Positions 10,202 through 21,657 of a stretch of DNA of 64,000 nt are shown here, piece after piece. The notes under the pieces are model-generated. The model saw only the letters and a program-made list of their open reading frames with translations. It was not told the DNA's origin and did no database searches. The DNA is from Nymphaea colorata. Its lineage: Eukaryota > Streptophyta > Magnoliopsida > Nymphaeales > Nymphaeaceae. Location: positions 22,311,002 through 22,375,001 of the forward strand of contig NC_045148.1 of the NCBI RefSeq assembly GCF_008831285.2, written 5' to 3'. How positions within the stretch are numbered: the first letter of the stretch is position 1; each line of letters opens with the position of its first letter. Position numbers and translations under genes: made by a program.

Positions 10202-11564
10202 AGGTTTTTCTCAACGGCGAGCTTAGAAAAAAGATAAAAATAATGGAAAAATATGGTAAATTTTTTGAAAAAATTAAAAAAACTTAAAAGTCAGAGAAAA
10301 ATCAAATAAATGGGAAGCTAATAAGGCAATGTTAAAAAAGTAGATAAGAAATAAAAAAGAATTAGAAAGTGGAAACAAGCAGTTTGACAATAGAAAAGAG
10401 TGAAAAAACGCCTAAAGTGAAAAAAAGGAAAAATGAGAATAATGCAGAAAAACACGCTTTTTTGCTATGGCATTTTTTTTTCAAAAATGAAATGGCAGTT
10501 TTTGTCTTTTTATTGGGCTGACTTATTTTTCACGCATTTAGTGCTTTTTTAAAAAAAAAAATGCAACTACTCTGTTGCTTGGTTAGTGCAAATATGGGGA
10601 TCCATATAATAGTACGCATTAGTTTTAACCAACGTAAATGAAGCAAGGATGGGATCGAGTTGAGTACACTGTATCTTGCTAGTCAAACTATCTCATCAGA
10701 TTAGTTGGAAATATTGGCTTGAATCAGTGGATTCCTTCAAATCTATACTAAATCAATTTGATTCAGTCCACCAGTTATTGTTTTTTATTAGTTTTTATAT
10801 ATTGTCTAATTATGTTTAAAAAAAAATCTAAGTGTTAATATTTTTGTGCTGACTCACAACTACATCATCCAAACCACTGGACTGGAGTTAGGCCAACTTC
10901 ATCCACTCCTTTCAAAAGTGGAATATTTCAGCGTCATGTGGGGGGACCCATCGTGTGGCATAGAGCAGAAACTCTTACCCAACCCAAACTTGGTTTACAG
11001 CCTATGTTCGGTGTTTTGGGGTGCCGCCCCACTATGACATCTTGGACCCATCTTTTTCAGTATAAGAGGTTGACACTCCTAACACTCAAATATAAACTGT
11101 CCCGCCTAACAGCCCATATCACACGGCCGTGTCATAAGTTATGTTTCAGAAAATTTATCCTTGTTTTTCTCCAATTAATATCGAAGGAAGACTAAGCCTA
11201 TTCTCTTGAAAGGAATGCGATATCGCTTTCTTATTTCCAGACTTTGTGTTTTCGGCATGGCCTTCTTATCTCCACATCGAATGCCTTAATTGGTGCAATA
11301 GATTACATCGACAAGATTTTGTCTTACCTTGGCAAACATATTTTCAATATCACACTCTTTTTGCCAGTTTTCGACTCTAGTTTTTTTTTTTTAATTTTTA
11401 TTTTTTTTAATTGAAGTTGAGTACACTGCATATAGTGGAAGGGCCTGTTGGGCATTAACAGCGGAACTATTCGCGCTGATCAGATGATCGATGTTACCAG
11501 AATCAGCCTGAATCAGCTCGAATGGGCCAAGACATCGTTTCCAATAAATGCTTCAGTTCTGTGG
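10202..11564. other. Intergenic, AT-rich, no gene recognised
   Basis: Positions 10202-10560 are A/T-rich and include TGACTTATTTTTCACGCATT near 10510, a stretch that recurs near 40800 in the same orientation. Positions 10560-11564 hold only short ORFs with no recognisable domain. Confidence 0.5.
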
Positions 11565-12945
11565 TCAACTCTGCACACATGGAGTCGTTGCTGGGCTCAA
11601 GCTCGAGTTGAGCTGTATAAGATCAGCAAAAGGTTGACTCGATAGACCAAATCGTGGCTTGAGTTTGGCTTGTTTAAGTTCATTTACCAAGTTTTCCTTC
11701 AATTTCTTTGTTTTAAATTTGAAAATTAAAAAAAGAAGCTAAATTAAAGAAAATAGAGTCAAACTCTACTCCTTTATAAACTTGAGTTTTCAAATCAAGT
11801 GTAACTGAACAAGTTCGAGTCGAGCTTGAGTGTTAGCTTGACTAATTGTACAGTCCTCTCTAATCCCAAAGAATTTGAGCACTAGTCAGCTACTCCGGCT
11901 CAGGAAGTTAAAGGGTTTGTGTGAGCTCACGATCAGAAGTGAACCCATGAAAAAGTTATCAAGTTACGTTCCAGCTTTTCCTGTTTCAAAAGAATATGTC
12001 TTCAACTTGGGAACTGTGAGATAGGAAGGTGTATATTCTCGTGGTTTTATATTAATATAAATGGTGAAGACATTTATTTTTCCAAATAAGTTGATGGGAG
12101 CATTTGAAAATTTATGTAAAGATATGGGGATGAGAAGAAATACAAGATATTTTCACTGTTGATTAAGAGTAAACTTCTGCTAGTTACTAAATAGTTTACG
12201 TATAATTATTAAGATGAAATGACTAAAAGTAGTTTGCACTTCAACAAATTAATTAGCTCATTAATTTCCACTATTGGCCAGTGTGACAGTACCAAATAAC
12301 ATACAAACGTGGTTAACTATGTCAAGACCAGTTATGCCCTTTTATTAATACATGAAATCATAAAAGATTAAAATTGACGTTGCTTTTACTTAATTATACA
12401 ATTATTAGGCGAGAAAACATAGGCGAGCATAAATGTTCGTTTAAAGGATACTAATTATATATATATATATATATATAGATATATATATATATATAGATAT
12501 ATATATGTCAGTTTATCATAGAACTACTGTGTGGTTTTTATAATAACAAAAATTAGGTGTATTTTTGTGAGTTGTAAGATGCTTCCTGGTGGCACTAGGA
12601 ATTCTTCATCTGGATCTCGGACTCGATCTGGTTGGATTTCGACCCAAGTCCCATTGTTGACCTGACCATCGTGATGAAACATCACTAATTGGGTTGTGAA
12701 TACACTTTGATTAAGTATGTAAATAGATTTAATAAGTTCGATTACCACTTGACCTGATTTTGGATCCATTTTTGGTGCAGAAATTTGGAGCAAACGGGTT
12801 TAGATTGGTCATGCATTTTCATAAATTGAATGAGAATGGGAGTCCATTGTTCCAGTGGGATCCAATAAGGATGCGAAATGATACATATACACATGTTTGT
12901 CGGATCTGAACTTGTTTTTGAATTAGGATAGGAGATAAAGACTCA
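11565..12945. repeat. Dispersed repeat, copy 1 (inverted relative to 25570-26540)
   Basis: This matches the reverse complement of 25570-26540 in two blocks. One is 11565-11865, rich in CTCGAG-like motifs (GGCTCAAGCTCGAGTTGAG). The other is 12320-12945, including GGATTTCGACCCAAGTCCC and TGGATCCATTTTTGGTGCAG. Copy 1 carries about 450 bp (11866-12320) that copy 2 lacks. A (TA)n tract sits at 12457-12506. An open frame at 12524-12793 is not preserved in copy 2, so I do not call it a gene. Confidence 0.7.
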
Positions 12946-13592
12946 ACCGATTTGTTTTCATAGCAGCTAGTGGAACGCTAATTCCTACCTTATTGGACAT
13001 ATAAGGCTGAAGAGAAATATAGATGCCATATATGTTACCAAGTGGAAGAACATTTACTGTTTTACTCGCATTTTGCTGGAAGAACGTATTTCTAGCAGGG
13101 TGTTGGGAAACACAATAAGTCAGAAGCAAGTATGGGGTCTTTGTTGTAAAAAGATAAAAATTTTAGTCCTTAACTGAAAATTTTTTCATGATGACATGAA
13201 CCAATAACTCGTATGCTGCGGCAGAATACCACGCGCATGAGTGTCATCGTTGCTCATGATCATCATCGACATACCATCCCATGCATGCCCGACATACTTG
13301 ACGGTGGCCACCATGGTCGTCCGCATGCCACCCGTGGGTCCCACGCTAACCTCCTGATGAAGTCAACGGGCAGACATGCCGGGCCCCACATGAATGCGAT
13401 TACACATGAGGCATCATCATCGGTTCGTTGGATCAGCTGTTCAAATCATGGCCTCGGATGCCCATGCCAACACAGACATGATCCATGCTCTTCCCAGTTT
13501 TCCTGTTCAAACACTTGACAATAAGATGATGATGCATGATTACTATGGTGGTCGCTTGTTGTACTTTTATTTTATTTTTATATAATTGGGTC
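12946..13592. other. Intergenic, no gene recognised
   Basis: Positions 13207-13500 are more GC-rich than their surroundings and contain a 101-codon plus-strand ORF rich in His and Cys, without a recognisable domain. I treat it as chance. Confidence 0.4.
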
Positions 13593-13889
13593 ATTAATTG
13601 GGGTCTTAGAAGGGCTTCTGTAATTCCGAATTCAACGGTTCAGTTTTTCCTCAAAGAAACAACTTTTGGGGTGGAGATCCAGCCATCCTGGTCTATTGCT
13701 GTACCCATTGAGTTTGTCTTCTTTCCTGACAATGCAATGGGTGCCTCAAATTCAATGTTAGCCTTTGAGGTTGAAAAGGACCAACTGGTAAGAATAAGAT
13801 ATTCTACAGCTGCTGCCAGCAAGTTCGAGACTGACAATTTTCTTGTTGAACTTTTGAAAGCAAGAAGCAATGCTGCAACAGACTCCTAA
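13536..13889 (+). CDS. Unrecognised ORF, possible gene fragment
   Basis: 117 codons. The N-terminal part (MITMVVACCTFILFLYN) reads like translated non-coding sequence. From about residue 25 on, the composition becomes protein-like (VQFFLKETTFGVEIQPSW, SIAVPIEFVFFPDNAMG, AFEVEKDQLVRIRYS) and it ends in KARSNAATDS. I do not recognise the family. The overlapping minus-strand ORFs look like shadows. It could be a relic exon or a retro-copy. A functional gene is unlikely, because there is no clear promoter or partner exon. Confidence 0.25.
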   Translation: MITMVVACCTFILFLYNWVINWGLRRASVIPNSTVQFFLKETTFGVEIQPSWSIAVPIEFVFFPDNAMGASNSMLAFEVEKDQLVRIRYSTAAASKFETDNFLVELLKARSNAATDS

Positions 13890-14404
13890 CATAGGCGGCC
13901 TAGTCCGCGATCTCTTTTGATTTTCCACCTTAGCCGAAAGCGGTTCAGCAATAGGACAAAGAGCTTCGTGTTCAGCAGAACAATTAGGTAAAAAAGGATG
14001 TGACAATACATGACAACGAGTCGACGTGCATACTTGGCCATACCACGTACTTCCTATCCACATGATGGTTCAAGTCTTCAAGAGCTTGTAATCTAAAGCT
14101 TTCAATTGTGAAAGACTGCACCGTCCCAATCATTTTTCTAAGAGGAAGTGTAGGGATGTCAATATACTTGGTAGTTGGCAGACACATAAACATATAATAA
14201 TATCAAGAAGCATATGATTTATGTGAATAATTTTCCGTTTAACAATTTTCTTCTTAGTGAAATGAATGCGAAGGAAAAAGTAGAAGAACATCTTACGGAA
14301 ATCCAACAGCTCTCAGTATTCACAGTTTTCCATAATTGAAGACAATCTCCCACACCATGAAAGACTTTTATTTTTGTCATTCTCCCAAAAGGGAAGCCTT
14401 CCAT

Positions 14405-14772
14405 CATATCCTTTGCCTGACAACCACCTCTTTCATGTCCATTCTCTCTGTTGGTGCTTTCCTTGAGCATGACAACCCTGTCTCCATGATCATGACAAGA
14501 AGCTCATTTCAAACAGTTTCGCTATTATTTTGCTTCAGAAGATGGCCTGCAACGACATGATCTGAAATCTTTTCACTGTTATTTTGCTTCAAAAGATGAC
14601 CAACAAGGACATCCGAAATTGCAAGCGGAAACGCTTCAGCAACCCATTGCTTCAGAGTAAAGTCCCCATCAAAACGTTCTTCTGGTAAACACCTCAAGCA
14701 GAAGAATCCCATAGCTGTAGACATCTGCTTTGGTTGACACCTTTCCAGCGGCCCCCAATTCCCATTCATCCA
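14405..14772 (-). pseudogene. LRR-RLK kinase exon 2, old divergent remnant
   Basis: Minus-strand frames give GKVSTKADVYSYGILLLEVF, then FDGDFTLKQWVAEAFPLAIS, then GLSCSRKAPTERMDMKEVVV. This is the C-lobe of the same receptor family as the copies at 3543, 19666 and 21344, but more divergent. A small deletion between the TRR and FDGD segments (PTDEQ-type residues lost) shifts the frame. The next segment is tandemly duplicated: HLLKQNNSE appears twice, about 51-54 bp apart. A TGA follows the second copy, and another stop comes soon after KEVVV. No intron or exon 1 of this copy is visible. Confidence 0.75.
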
Positions 14773-15000
14773 CTCAACAAGGTCAGACGTGATCATGGCA
14801 ATATTAGTAGACAATGCACATTGTTGTTAATGTGATGGTTTCTGAAATAAAGAAAGCCATGCAAAAAAATTAGGACCAATTGTTTTATTTTGATTTATGG
14901 TGTACATAAAACTCTATTTTTGTGTCCGTGCATTTATAAGGAGGAAGTGAAATTTTACTAAAGAAAGAAACATACTCAGAAGGGAAACTTGCTGGCATTT

Positions 15001-15097
15001 GTGTCTATGTATGAATAATTAGGTTTAATATTCACTATCTTAGTCGGATTCAGACTCATATTCAAATCTTCAACTGCAGTTATTCATGCATAGACAC
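15001..15097. mobile_element. 97-bp foldback (MITE-like)
   Basis: GTGTCTATGTATGAATAA at 15001-15018 pairs with TTATTCATGCATAGACAC at 15080-15097 (17 of 18 bases). Pairing extends three bases outward on both sides (TTT/AAA). I see no target-site duplication. It abuts the truncated end of the LTR-like repeat. Confidence 0.45.
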
Positions 15098-15104
15098 AAA
15101 GGAT

Positions 15105-17547
15105 TTTTAAAAGAGGAAAATTATTTTTAACAAGAGATTGCATGTGTATATATATAACAATATATATATACACGTATCTTACTCTTCAAAATGGAATTTA
15201 ATCAAGGGACCACATAACTCATTAATCATGACGATTCATGGCTGGGTTCTTTTACGTATGAAGATTGAAAACTTGCTTCTAATCTTCTCTACCACTCTTG
15301 ATCAATTAAATTGAAAGACAAGAATCCAAATGACTTCAAATGAGAAGGAAAACAAAATCATGCTCAAGCTAATTTATCCATAATTTTGCCATGCAAGGGT
15401 TGATCACATTCATAAGAATGTATCCATCCCTAATAGGCATTTTCATCACATATGTTGCAGGGAAATCACTCTCTCACCGTGGGATTCTCCCATGGTGAGA
15501 AATTCAAAATGGTTTTAAGCTTGTTGTTTTGAAAGGAACGTGGCCTTGGGGCCCTTTTTCAAAACCTGATATATGGGTTCATCTTTAAGAAAAACCAACG
15601 CATGCTTGCATTATGCATTAACATGTACATTCAATTGTAGGTTTCCCCTAGCTGGACATCATTCCCAGCTGTAAAATAAATGAAAATAAACCCCTCCCTT
15701 GAATTGCTGAAATTAAAATGAACCAACAAGAAGCTAAAGTATATGAGAAATGACTTCAAATCACATACCTTGCCTTGATGTTTGTTCTTCTTCTTCACTT
15801 GTTTTCTAAATCGAGCAATCCTAAGCAAGAATCCAACCTTGGATTCGAGCTTAGCAAAGCTAAAATAAGAATAGCTTGTTTGCTAGAATTTGCAGTGGGA
15901 AAGAGAGAGCTTCTCTCCATGAAAATCCTAAGTAAGGGTTCACTTAAGCACCCTCACTTAGCAAATTCGATAGAGACAATAGAAGGAATGAAGAAGAAAA
16001 TGAGAGAGAGGGGGTTGGGGTGGGGGGGGGGGGAAGAAGGCTTAGATGAATCTTCTTTCTCTTTCTTGGCTTCTCCCTCCTAGCTCTTTGGTTGTAGCAA
16101 CTTGATGAAATCTTCAAATTTTCGTCCTCCTCCTTGGCGGCCAAGGGGGGTTTACATATTAGAAGAGGTGGGTTCAACCACCTTGTCAACTCACCTTGGG
16201 AACTTGCTTCAGACATTGGGGACTTGTAAAATGAGTTAAATAGGGATTAGTGGCTCTAATTGACCATTTTTAGCCCATTTACATGAGCTAAGTGGGCTTG
16301 CCTAGGTTTGGCCAACATTGGTTCAGACCTAGCTGACCAACTTTGACCAAAATTTCGAATGAAAATTTCCTTTGCATAGGGTTTTCCCTTATTTTGTGCT
16401 TTTTATTTTTTTCTTTGTCTAAAATCGAGCTTGTTAGGTTAAAACCTAGTTACTAAGCTCCAAATGCCATTGAATTATGATAATTCAATCTAAATTTGAA
16501 TAAAATTGAAAAATTCTATCAAATTTGGTTCGAAAAGGGTATTTTCGTCCATAACTTGGTTAAAAATGGATTTTAACTAAATCAAACTTTGGCTTGAAAT
16601 ATTGAATTTTAATTTGGTATTTTATTTACATATTTGACAAATTCAAATGTATATGTGCCTTTCATAAACCAATTTAGGCTTTGTAATCTCAATTTGATCA
16701 TAGAATGGCAAAATTATCCAGATTGGTCAATTTCGATCAATTGACCAAAGTCAGAACTCATTTGCGAGTAGTTTGACTTTGTTTGAGGTAATTTGATAAA
16801 TTTGAGCTAAGAAAGCTCTTAATTGAGCTGAATTGTACTCTGACAGAGTCTAGTCAAAGTGGGTTCAATTCGGTCAAAGTCTATTTCCTCCACTGATTGC
16901 GTTGTGGGATAGACCTACACTTTTTACTGTGTTGAGCCCAAGTTGACCGAACTTAGTTGAAATTGGCACCACATTTGGGTGCACTTGGGTCAAACATACT
17001 TGGATTAAGTAGGTTAGGTGAGTTTGACCAACCTAGTTATTGCTTTTTGGAAATTGACTCATCTTTAAAGAGGACCTCGTTAAAGAAGAGATAAAGACAT
17101 AAATGTCTCTCTTTTACTAGGTTTCTCATTCATATCTCCTTGAAAATTACTTTCCTTCATTTAATTGAGAGAAAATATATTAATTTTTTTAGATGGGGGG
17201 GTATGACCCCTGGAGGGCACTTGACCACACGAGCTAGGTGGGCCCATACATGGGTCCCACATAGCATTCCAGACTGAATTACATCCAATTCTTATTTAAG
17301 TCAAAAATTTGAATTTTGCAATTGGATTTGGATTTCAAATGACATTTGCAATTGGATTTTGATTTCAAATGACATTTGTACATAGTTTGGACTCGTAATC
17401 CTGCATTGGGATTTGTGTTGCAGGTTAAATTGAATCTAAATTGTTCTTTAGATTCAAAATTAGCTTTGAAATTACAATTTTTTACAATTCTTTTGTGAAA
17501 TTTTGATATCGCTTTAGTTCTGACGTGAAAAAATTTGGGGTGTTAAC
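15105..17547 (-). mobile_element. LTR-like long repeat, right copy (inverted, 3'-truncated)
   Basis: This is the reverse complement of the left copy (1-1807) and extends beyond it to a minus-strand TGTTAACACCCC start at 17547, typical of a plant LTR 5' end. It is truncated at about 15105, so the part corresponding to 1807-3541 is absent. It keeps 374 bp (16082-16455) that the left copy has lost. Both ends of that stretch carry AGCTC. There is a poly-G tract at 16021-16033. It contains no coding domains. Confidence 0.55.
17315..17374. repeat. Two-unit 30-bp tandem repeat
   Basis: Units 17315-17344 and 17345-17374, each beginning TTTGCAATTGGATTT, differ at one position. They lie near the outer end of the right LTR-like copy. 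Confidence 0.8.
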
Positions 17548-18544
17548 AAGTACAAAGCGTCGATGCTACGAAAGGAGTTCACCATTGTCTTCATACGGAT
17601 GTGATCAAGCTTTTTTGTAAATCGATTCCCTTTAATGCTGTGTGGGAATGCGCTCAACCCCCTGAGGCTCTGTTTCAGGGTCGGCTTCAATTATGAATTC
17701 ATTCCTCATTCTTTTGTATGCTCTCTTCTACTTCATTCCTATAGTTTCCATTGTCGCAATCGAAAGACTCAACCTATACCAGGGCTTCCTGTGTTGTGGG
17801 GATCTATCATACTAATATGTTTGGATTATTCTTTTTCTCCTCTGATGAACTTGTGTTCTTGATCGTTGCCCTTATCATCTCATACTTGGAAACAACTAGG
17901 CCCACAAATATCGGAGACAAATATTAAGAACTTTTGCATTGGAACATTTCAATCAGTCTTTGAGATTTGAAAACATTGTTCAATAAATTGGTTGTGACAA
18001 TATTTTACAAAAAAAAAAAAGAAAAGAAATTCTGGAAATTTCTGCAAGTCCATAGAAAAGTTGAAATTTTGATCTTTTTCCTGCATTCTTAAGTTTTCTA
18101 ATCGTCACATTATTAGCGAGTGTTAAAAATTTTAGTTTTTTGAATGTTTAGTAAGTAAAAAGTTTAATAATTATATTTTTCTATTACAACTATGACTGAA
18201 ATTCCAAATTGACGGGATTCCTTGAAACTTTTGGTGGCCTATCAATTAAGAGTTTTAGATTTAGTGTCTTAGCTCTTCTTATCACTTTCAAACAAATCCC
18301 TATATTATTTGCAGCAGTGAAGTCTTTTTTCTTTAGTGAAATAAAATGTGATCAGATTGGAGCTTTCAATCATCAAATTTCAAGGTCATGTACGTTTCTC
18401 ATCATCCAGACTTTGCGTATGACATCTAACAATAAGAGAAGGCATGAATACATCAGCTGATGAACTGCATATCATAAAATTCACCTGGTAAATCCAACAA
18501 AGCTTGAAGACTTTCTTATTGACTTCTGCCAAATTTTCTGTGCT

Positions 18545-18547
<3 letters not shown>
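17548..18547. other. Intergenic, no gene recognised
   Basis: AT-rich with short ORFs only. Homology to the RLK intron starts at the CT/TA microsatellite near 18548. Confidence 0.5.
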
Positions 18548-18582
<35 letters not shown>

Positions 18583-19665
18583 ATACATATATATATGTAT
18601 ACATATATGTATTCTTCCATTTATTAATTTATATTGAAATCAGCTGACTAAGATTTTTTTTTAAATTTGCATTGACGATAGCCTACGTTTTGACAACCGC
18701 TTTTAGCATTGAGACTGTTTTTAGGGTCATAAAATATGGAAAGAGTCATCAGTAACATAGCTAGCCCACTGATTTCAATTATATACATATATATATGTAT
18801 ATATATATGTATCATTTGGTCCTGATTTTTGTGGTTTAACTAATTGTACTCTTCTGTGGTGTGCAATATGACATCAATAAATATATTAATTGATGTTAAA
18901 ACACCCATGATCCATCTAATTTTCATGATTTGGTAGTCCACACATGAACACATGCACAAGCGGTTCCTAGCTCAATAATGTAAAGGTCATTGATAAACTA
19001 TTTTACATGAACAATGCATTCGTTCTTCGTATGGCTTATGGTGTTGCATGCTACTTTTTGCATTGTTTTGTGGTCATGTACACATCTGTTGTTTGCATGT
19101 CCTCAACAGACAAGAATCTTCAATTGATCTTCTTCTTTTAACAGAAGTCATAAACTTTTTTCCTTTATTGTATAAAAGAATCCTAATCCTAAATACCTTT
19201 CCTCCTAATGGCTTAAGAATGGCTAACAATTGGCACTAATGAATAATTCACTCAATTTAGGAGCCATTTAAGAGAACCTTGAGATAGATCACAGGAGAAT
19301 TAGAAGGAAGATGAGTTTAATTAGGCCCTTATGTTGTGAAATCACTGCCCCACACAATTAATGAATCTCAGCAAATCTCGCATGCCCCATAGAAAAAATC
19401 TGGATAGATGTTGAATTATTTTAAGAGCACTTGAGTATCATATATATAGGACACCAGTTCTAAATCATAATCTTGTATTCTTTTTTAGACGTATATATTT
19501 GAACACAACAAGAGAAAGGCAGTTTGGAGGTTCAATTGATCTTAAGTCCATTAATTTCGAGGCCTCTCTCCCAAAACCAGTTAATGCAATTGTGTCATAC
19601 ATGAGCATTATCCAAATATATTGTGCTTGATAATCATGCATAATATTGTTGTATGGTTGAATTAG
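18548..19665 (+). other. LRR-RLK intron, 3' part (plus-strand copy)
   Basis: Inverted homologue of 3786-4620 and 6263-7230, starting inside the (CT)n(TA)n tract (18548-18607) and running to the acceptor GAATTAG at 19659-19665. Shared blocks include ATTGAAATCAGCTGACTAAG near 18633 and CTAGCTCAATAATGTAAAGG near 18966. No exon 1 lies upstream, so the fragment's left breakpoint is in the microsatellite. Confidence 0.7.
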
Positions 19666-20017
19666 AATTTGGGATGGCCATAAATGTGTCAGCCAAAGCT
19701 GATATCTACAACTATGGAATTCTTCTCCTGGACGTGTTTACCAGAAGAAAACCTATGGATGAACAGTTTGATGGGGATTTTAGTTTGAGGCAATGGGTTG
19801 TTGAAGCATTTTCAGTCGCAATTTCAGATGTCATTGACAGCCATCTTCTAAACCAAAGCAACAATACTGCAACTGAAAGATCAGCTGCTATTGCTTGGAA
19901 AGAGCTGCGATGACGATCATGGAGATAGGCTTGTCGTGTTCAAGGGAGTCTCCAAACGAGAGAATGGAAATGAAGGAAGTGGTTGCAGGGCTAGGAAGGA
20001 TATGTCAGAAGACTTGA
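19666..20017 (+). pseudogene. LRR-RLK kinase exon 2 (copy C)
   Basis: The exon begins AATTTGGGATG after the acceptor TTAG, which fits a phase-1 join to exon 1 ending CCAG. The protein runs EFGMAINVSAKADIYNYGI, LLLDVFTRRKPMDEQF, DGDFSLRQWVVEAF and then IDSHLLNQ. One or more bases are missing near 19910, which gives a TGA at once. The other frame then continues with GLSCSRESPNERMEMKEVV and ends at TGA 20015-20017, giving the true family C-terminus. This is therefore the most complete exon 2 in the window, with a single frame break, but it has no exon 1. Confidence 0.8.
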
Positions 20018-20439
20018 ATAATGACAAAAGGAATATTCAACTACATCAATATATCCAATAAGGTTTCCAGGGCACACCTGGTGATTATCTAAAATGGTCA
20101 GACGACAGTTACCAATAAGCTAAATAGTTGGATATGGAAATGCAGTGTGATTGCTGTCATTGAGTGCTGTCACTTGCATTGGTCATATACAGGCGTTTAT
20201 AATGATTTGCTTAACATATTTGTTCATTTTGTTCATAAGCCATTTGAGTTACTAATTTTGTGGAACAACTTGCACACTCCCAATGAAAGATACAAAAAAG
20301 AGGCTTGGAAATTTGTCAATTATTATCGTTGTTCCTGTGATATTCTCAAGTAAGGATACCTCAATTTCCATAATTTGAGTCATAATTTGAGTTCACATAA
20401 ATCCTTTCCATTTTCTAAAATTTTGCTTTAATATATCCT

Positions 20440-20995
20440 CAGCGCACAATTTCACAAATCTGCCAAAAAAAATGTACAACATGCAAAATGAACAAAATTG
20501 TATAATTCTGGTAAGTTTTGGGCCGCAGTCTAATTTTATCTAAAAAAAAGCCCTTGAATTAAGAGGATGAGAATTGTCAGCTATGAGTATCATTGCATTA
20601 TTGAAGAATGTTAAATGTAATGGCCCCTAACAAGAGACCGTGTGTTATGGACTAGAAATGACCAAAAAAATCATACTAATTAAATATACTAGGAAAAATA
20701 TCACTTTATTTCCTAGGAATTGAAGCCACCAATGTTAAAGGAGGGTTGGTGTTCTCTTAAAAAAAATTGTATATTTGATCTTTTCAAGTGTGCAAAAATG
20801 CATAAAGCCAAACCCATAAGCCGTAAAAAAATAATGCATAATGAGGTGAATGAACAAAAATGTATAATTCCGGTAAGTTTTGGAGTGAAGTCCAATTTTA
20901 TAAACAGAAAACCCTTGAATGAGGAGAATGGGAATTATATGATGTGAGCATCATTGTGTTATTGGAGCATGTCATATGTAATGGCCCTCTAACAA
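20440..20995. repeat. Nested duplication in the RLK 3' flank
   Basis: Positions about 20490-20640 and 20850-20990 are diverged copies (TATAATTCTGGTAAGTTTTGG against TATAATTCCGGTAAGTTTTG), offset by about 363 bp. A third copy lies at 22060-22210. Confidence 0.7.
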
Positions 20996-21343
20996 AGGAC
21001 CATGTGTTGTGAAATCACTGCGCCATACAATTAATGAGTCTCAACAATCTCACATGCCTCATAGAAAAAATCTGGATACATGTTTGAATTCTTTTAAGAG
21101 AACTTGAATATCATATATATAGGTAGGACTTCAGTTCTAAATCAAAATCTTGTATTCTTTTTTAGATGTATATATGAGAACAGAACAAGAGAAAGGCAGG
21201 ATTGGATGTTCAATTGATCTTAACTCCATTAATTTCCAGGCCTCTATCCCAAAACCAATTAGTGCAATTGTGTCATACAAGAGCATTAGCCAATTATATT
21301 GTGCTTGCTAATCATGTCTAATATTGTTGGGTGGTTGAATTAG

Positions 21344-21657
21344 AATTTGGGATGGTGGGAAAGGTGTCAGACAAAGCCAATGTCTACACCTACGGAATTC
21401 TTCTCCTGGAGGTGTTTACCATAAGAAAACCGACTGATGGACAATTTGATTGGGATTTTAGTTTGAGGCAATGGCTGGCTGAAGCATTTCCAGCCGCAAT
21501 TTCAGATGTCATTGACAGCCATCTTCTAAACGAAAGCAACAGTACTGCAACTGAAAGATCCGCTGCTAGGAAAGAACTGTTGGTGGCGATTATGGAGATA
21601 GGCTTATCGTGTTCAACTACATCAATATGTGGAATTAGATTTCCAGTGCACAACTAG
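21344..21657 (+). pseudogene. LRR-RLK kinase exon 2 (copy D, internally deleted)
   Basis: Exon start AATTTGGGATGG follows acceptor GAATTAG. It reads EFGMVGKVSDKANVYTYGIL, LLEVFTIRKPTDGQF, then LRQWLAEAFPAAISDVIDSH, and stays open through the site where copy C is frameshifted. After MEIGLSCS the sequence jumps, because 97 bp present in copy C between two TTCAA motifs are missing. The true C-terminus (RESPNERMEMKEVV) is lost and replaced by a short tail ending at 21657. No exon 1 is present. Confidence 0.8.

Noticed and set aside
12524-12793. 89-codon minus-strand ORF with a corresponding frame in the other copy (25838-26026)
   Set aside because: The frame is broken differently in the second copy, and the sequence is part of a dispersed repeat. 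No domain.
14151-14170. TAGGGATGTCAATATACTTG, like a hAT-type end; also TAGGGATGTACAACC near 41925
   Set aside because: No inverted partner or octamer duplication found for either.
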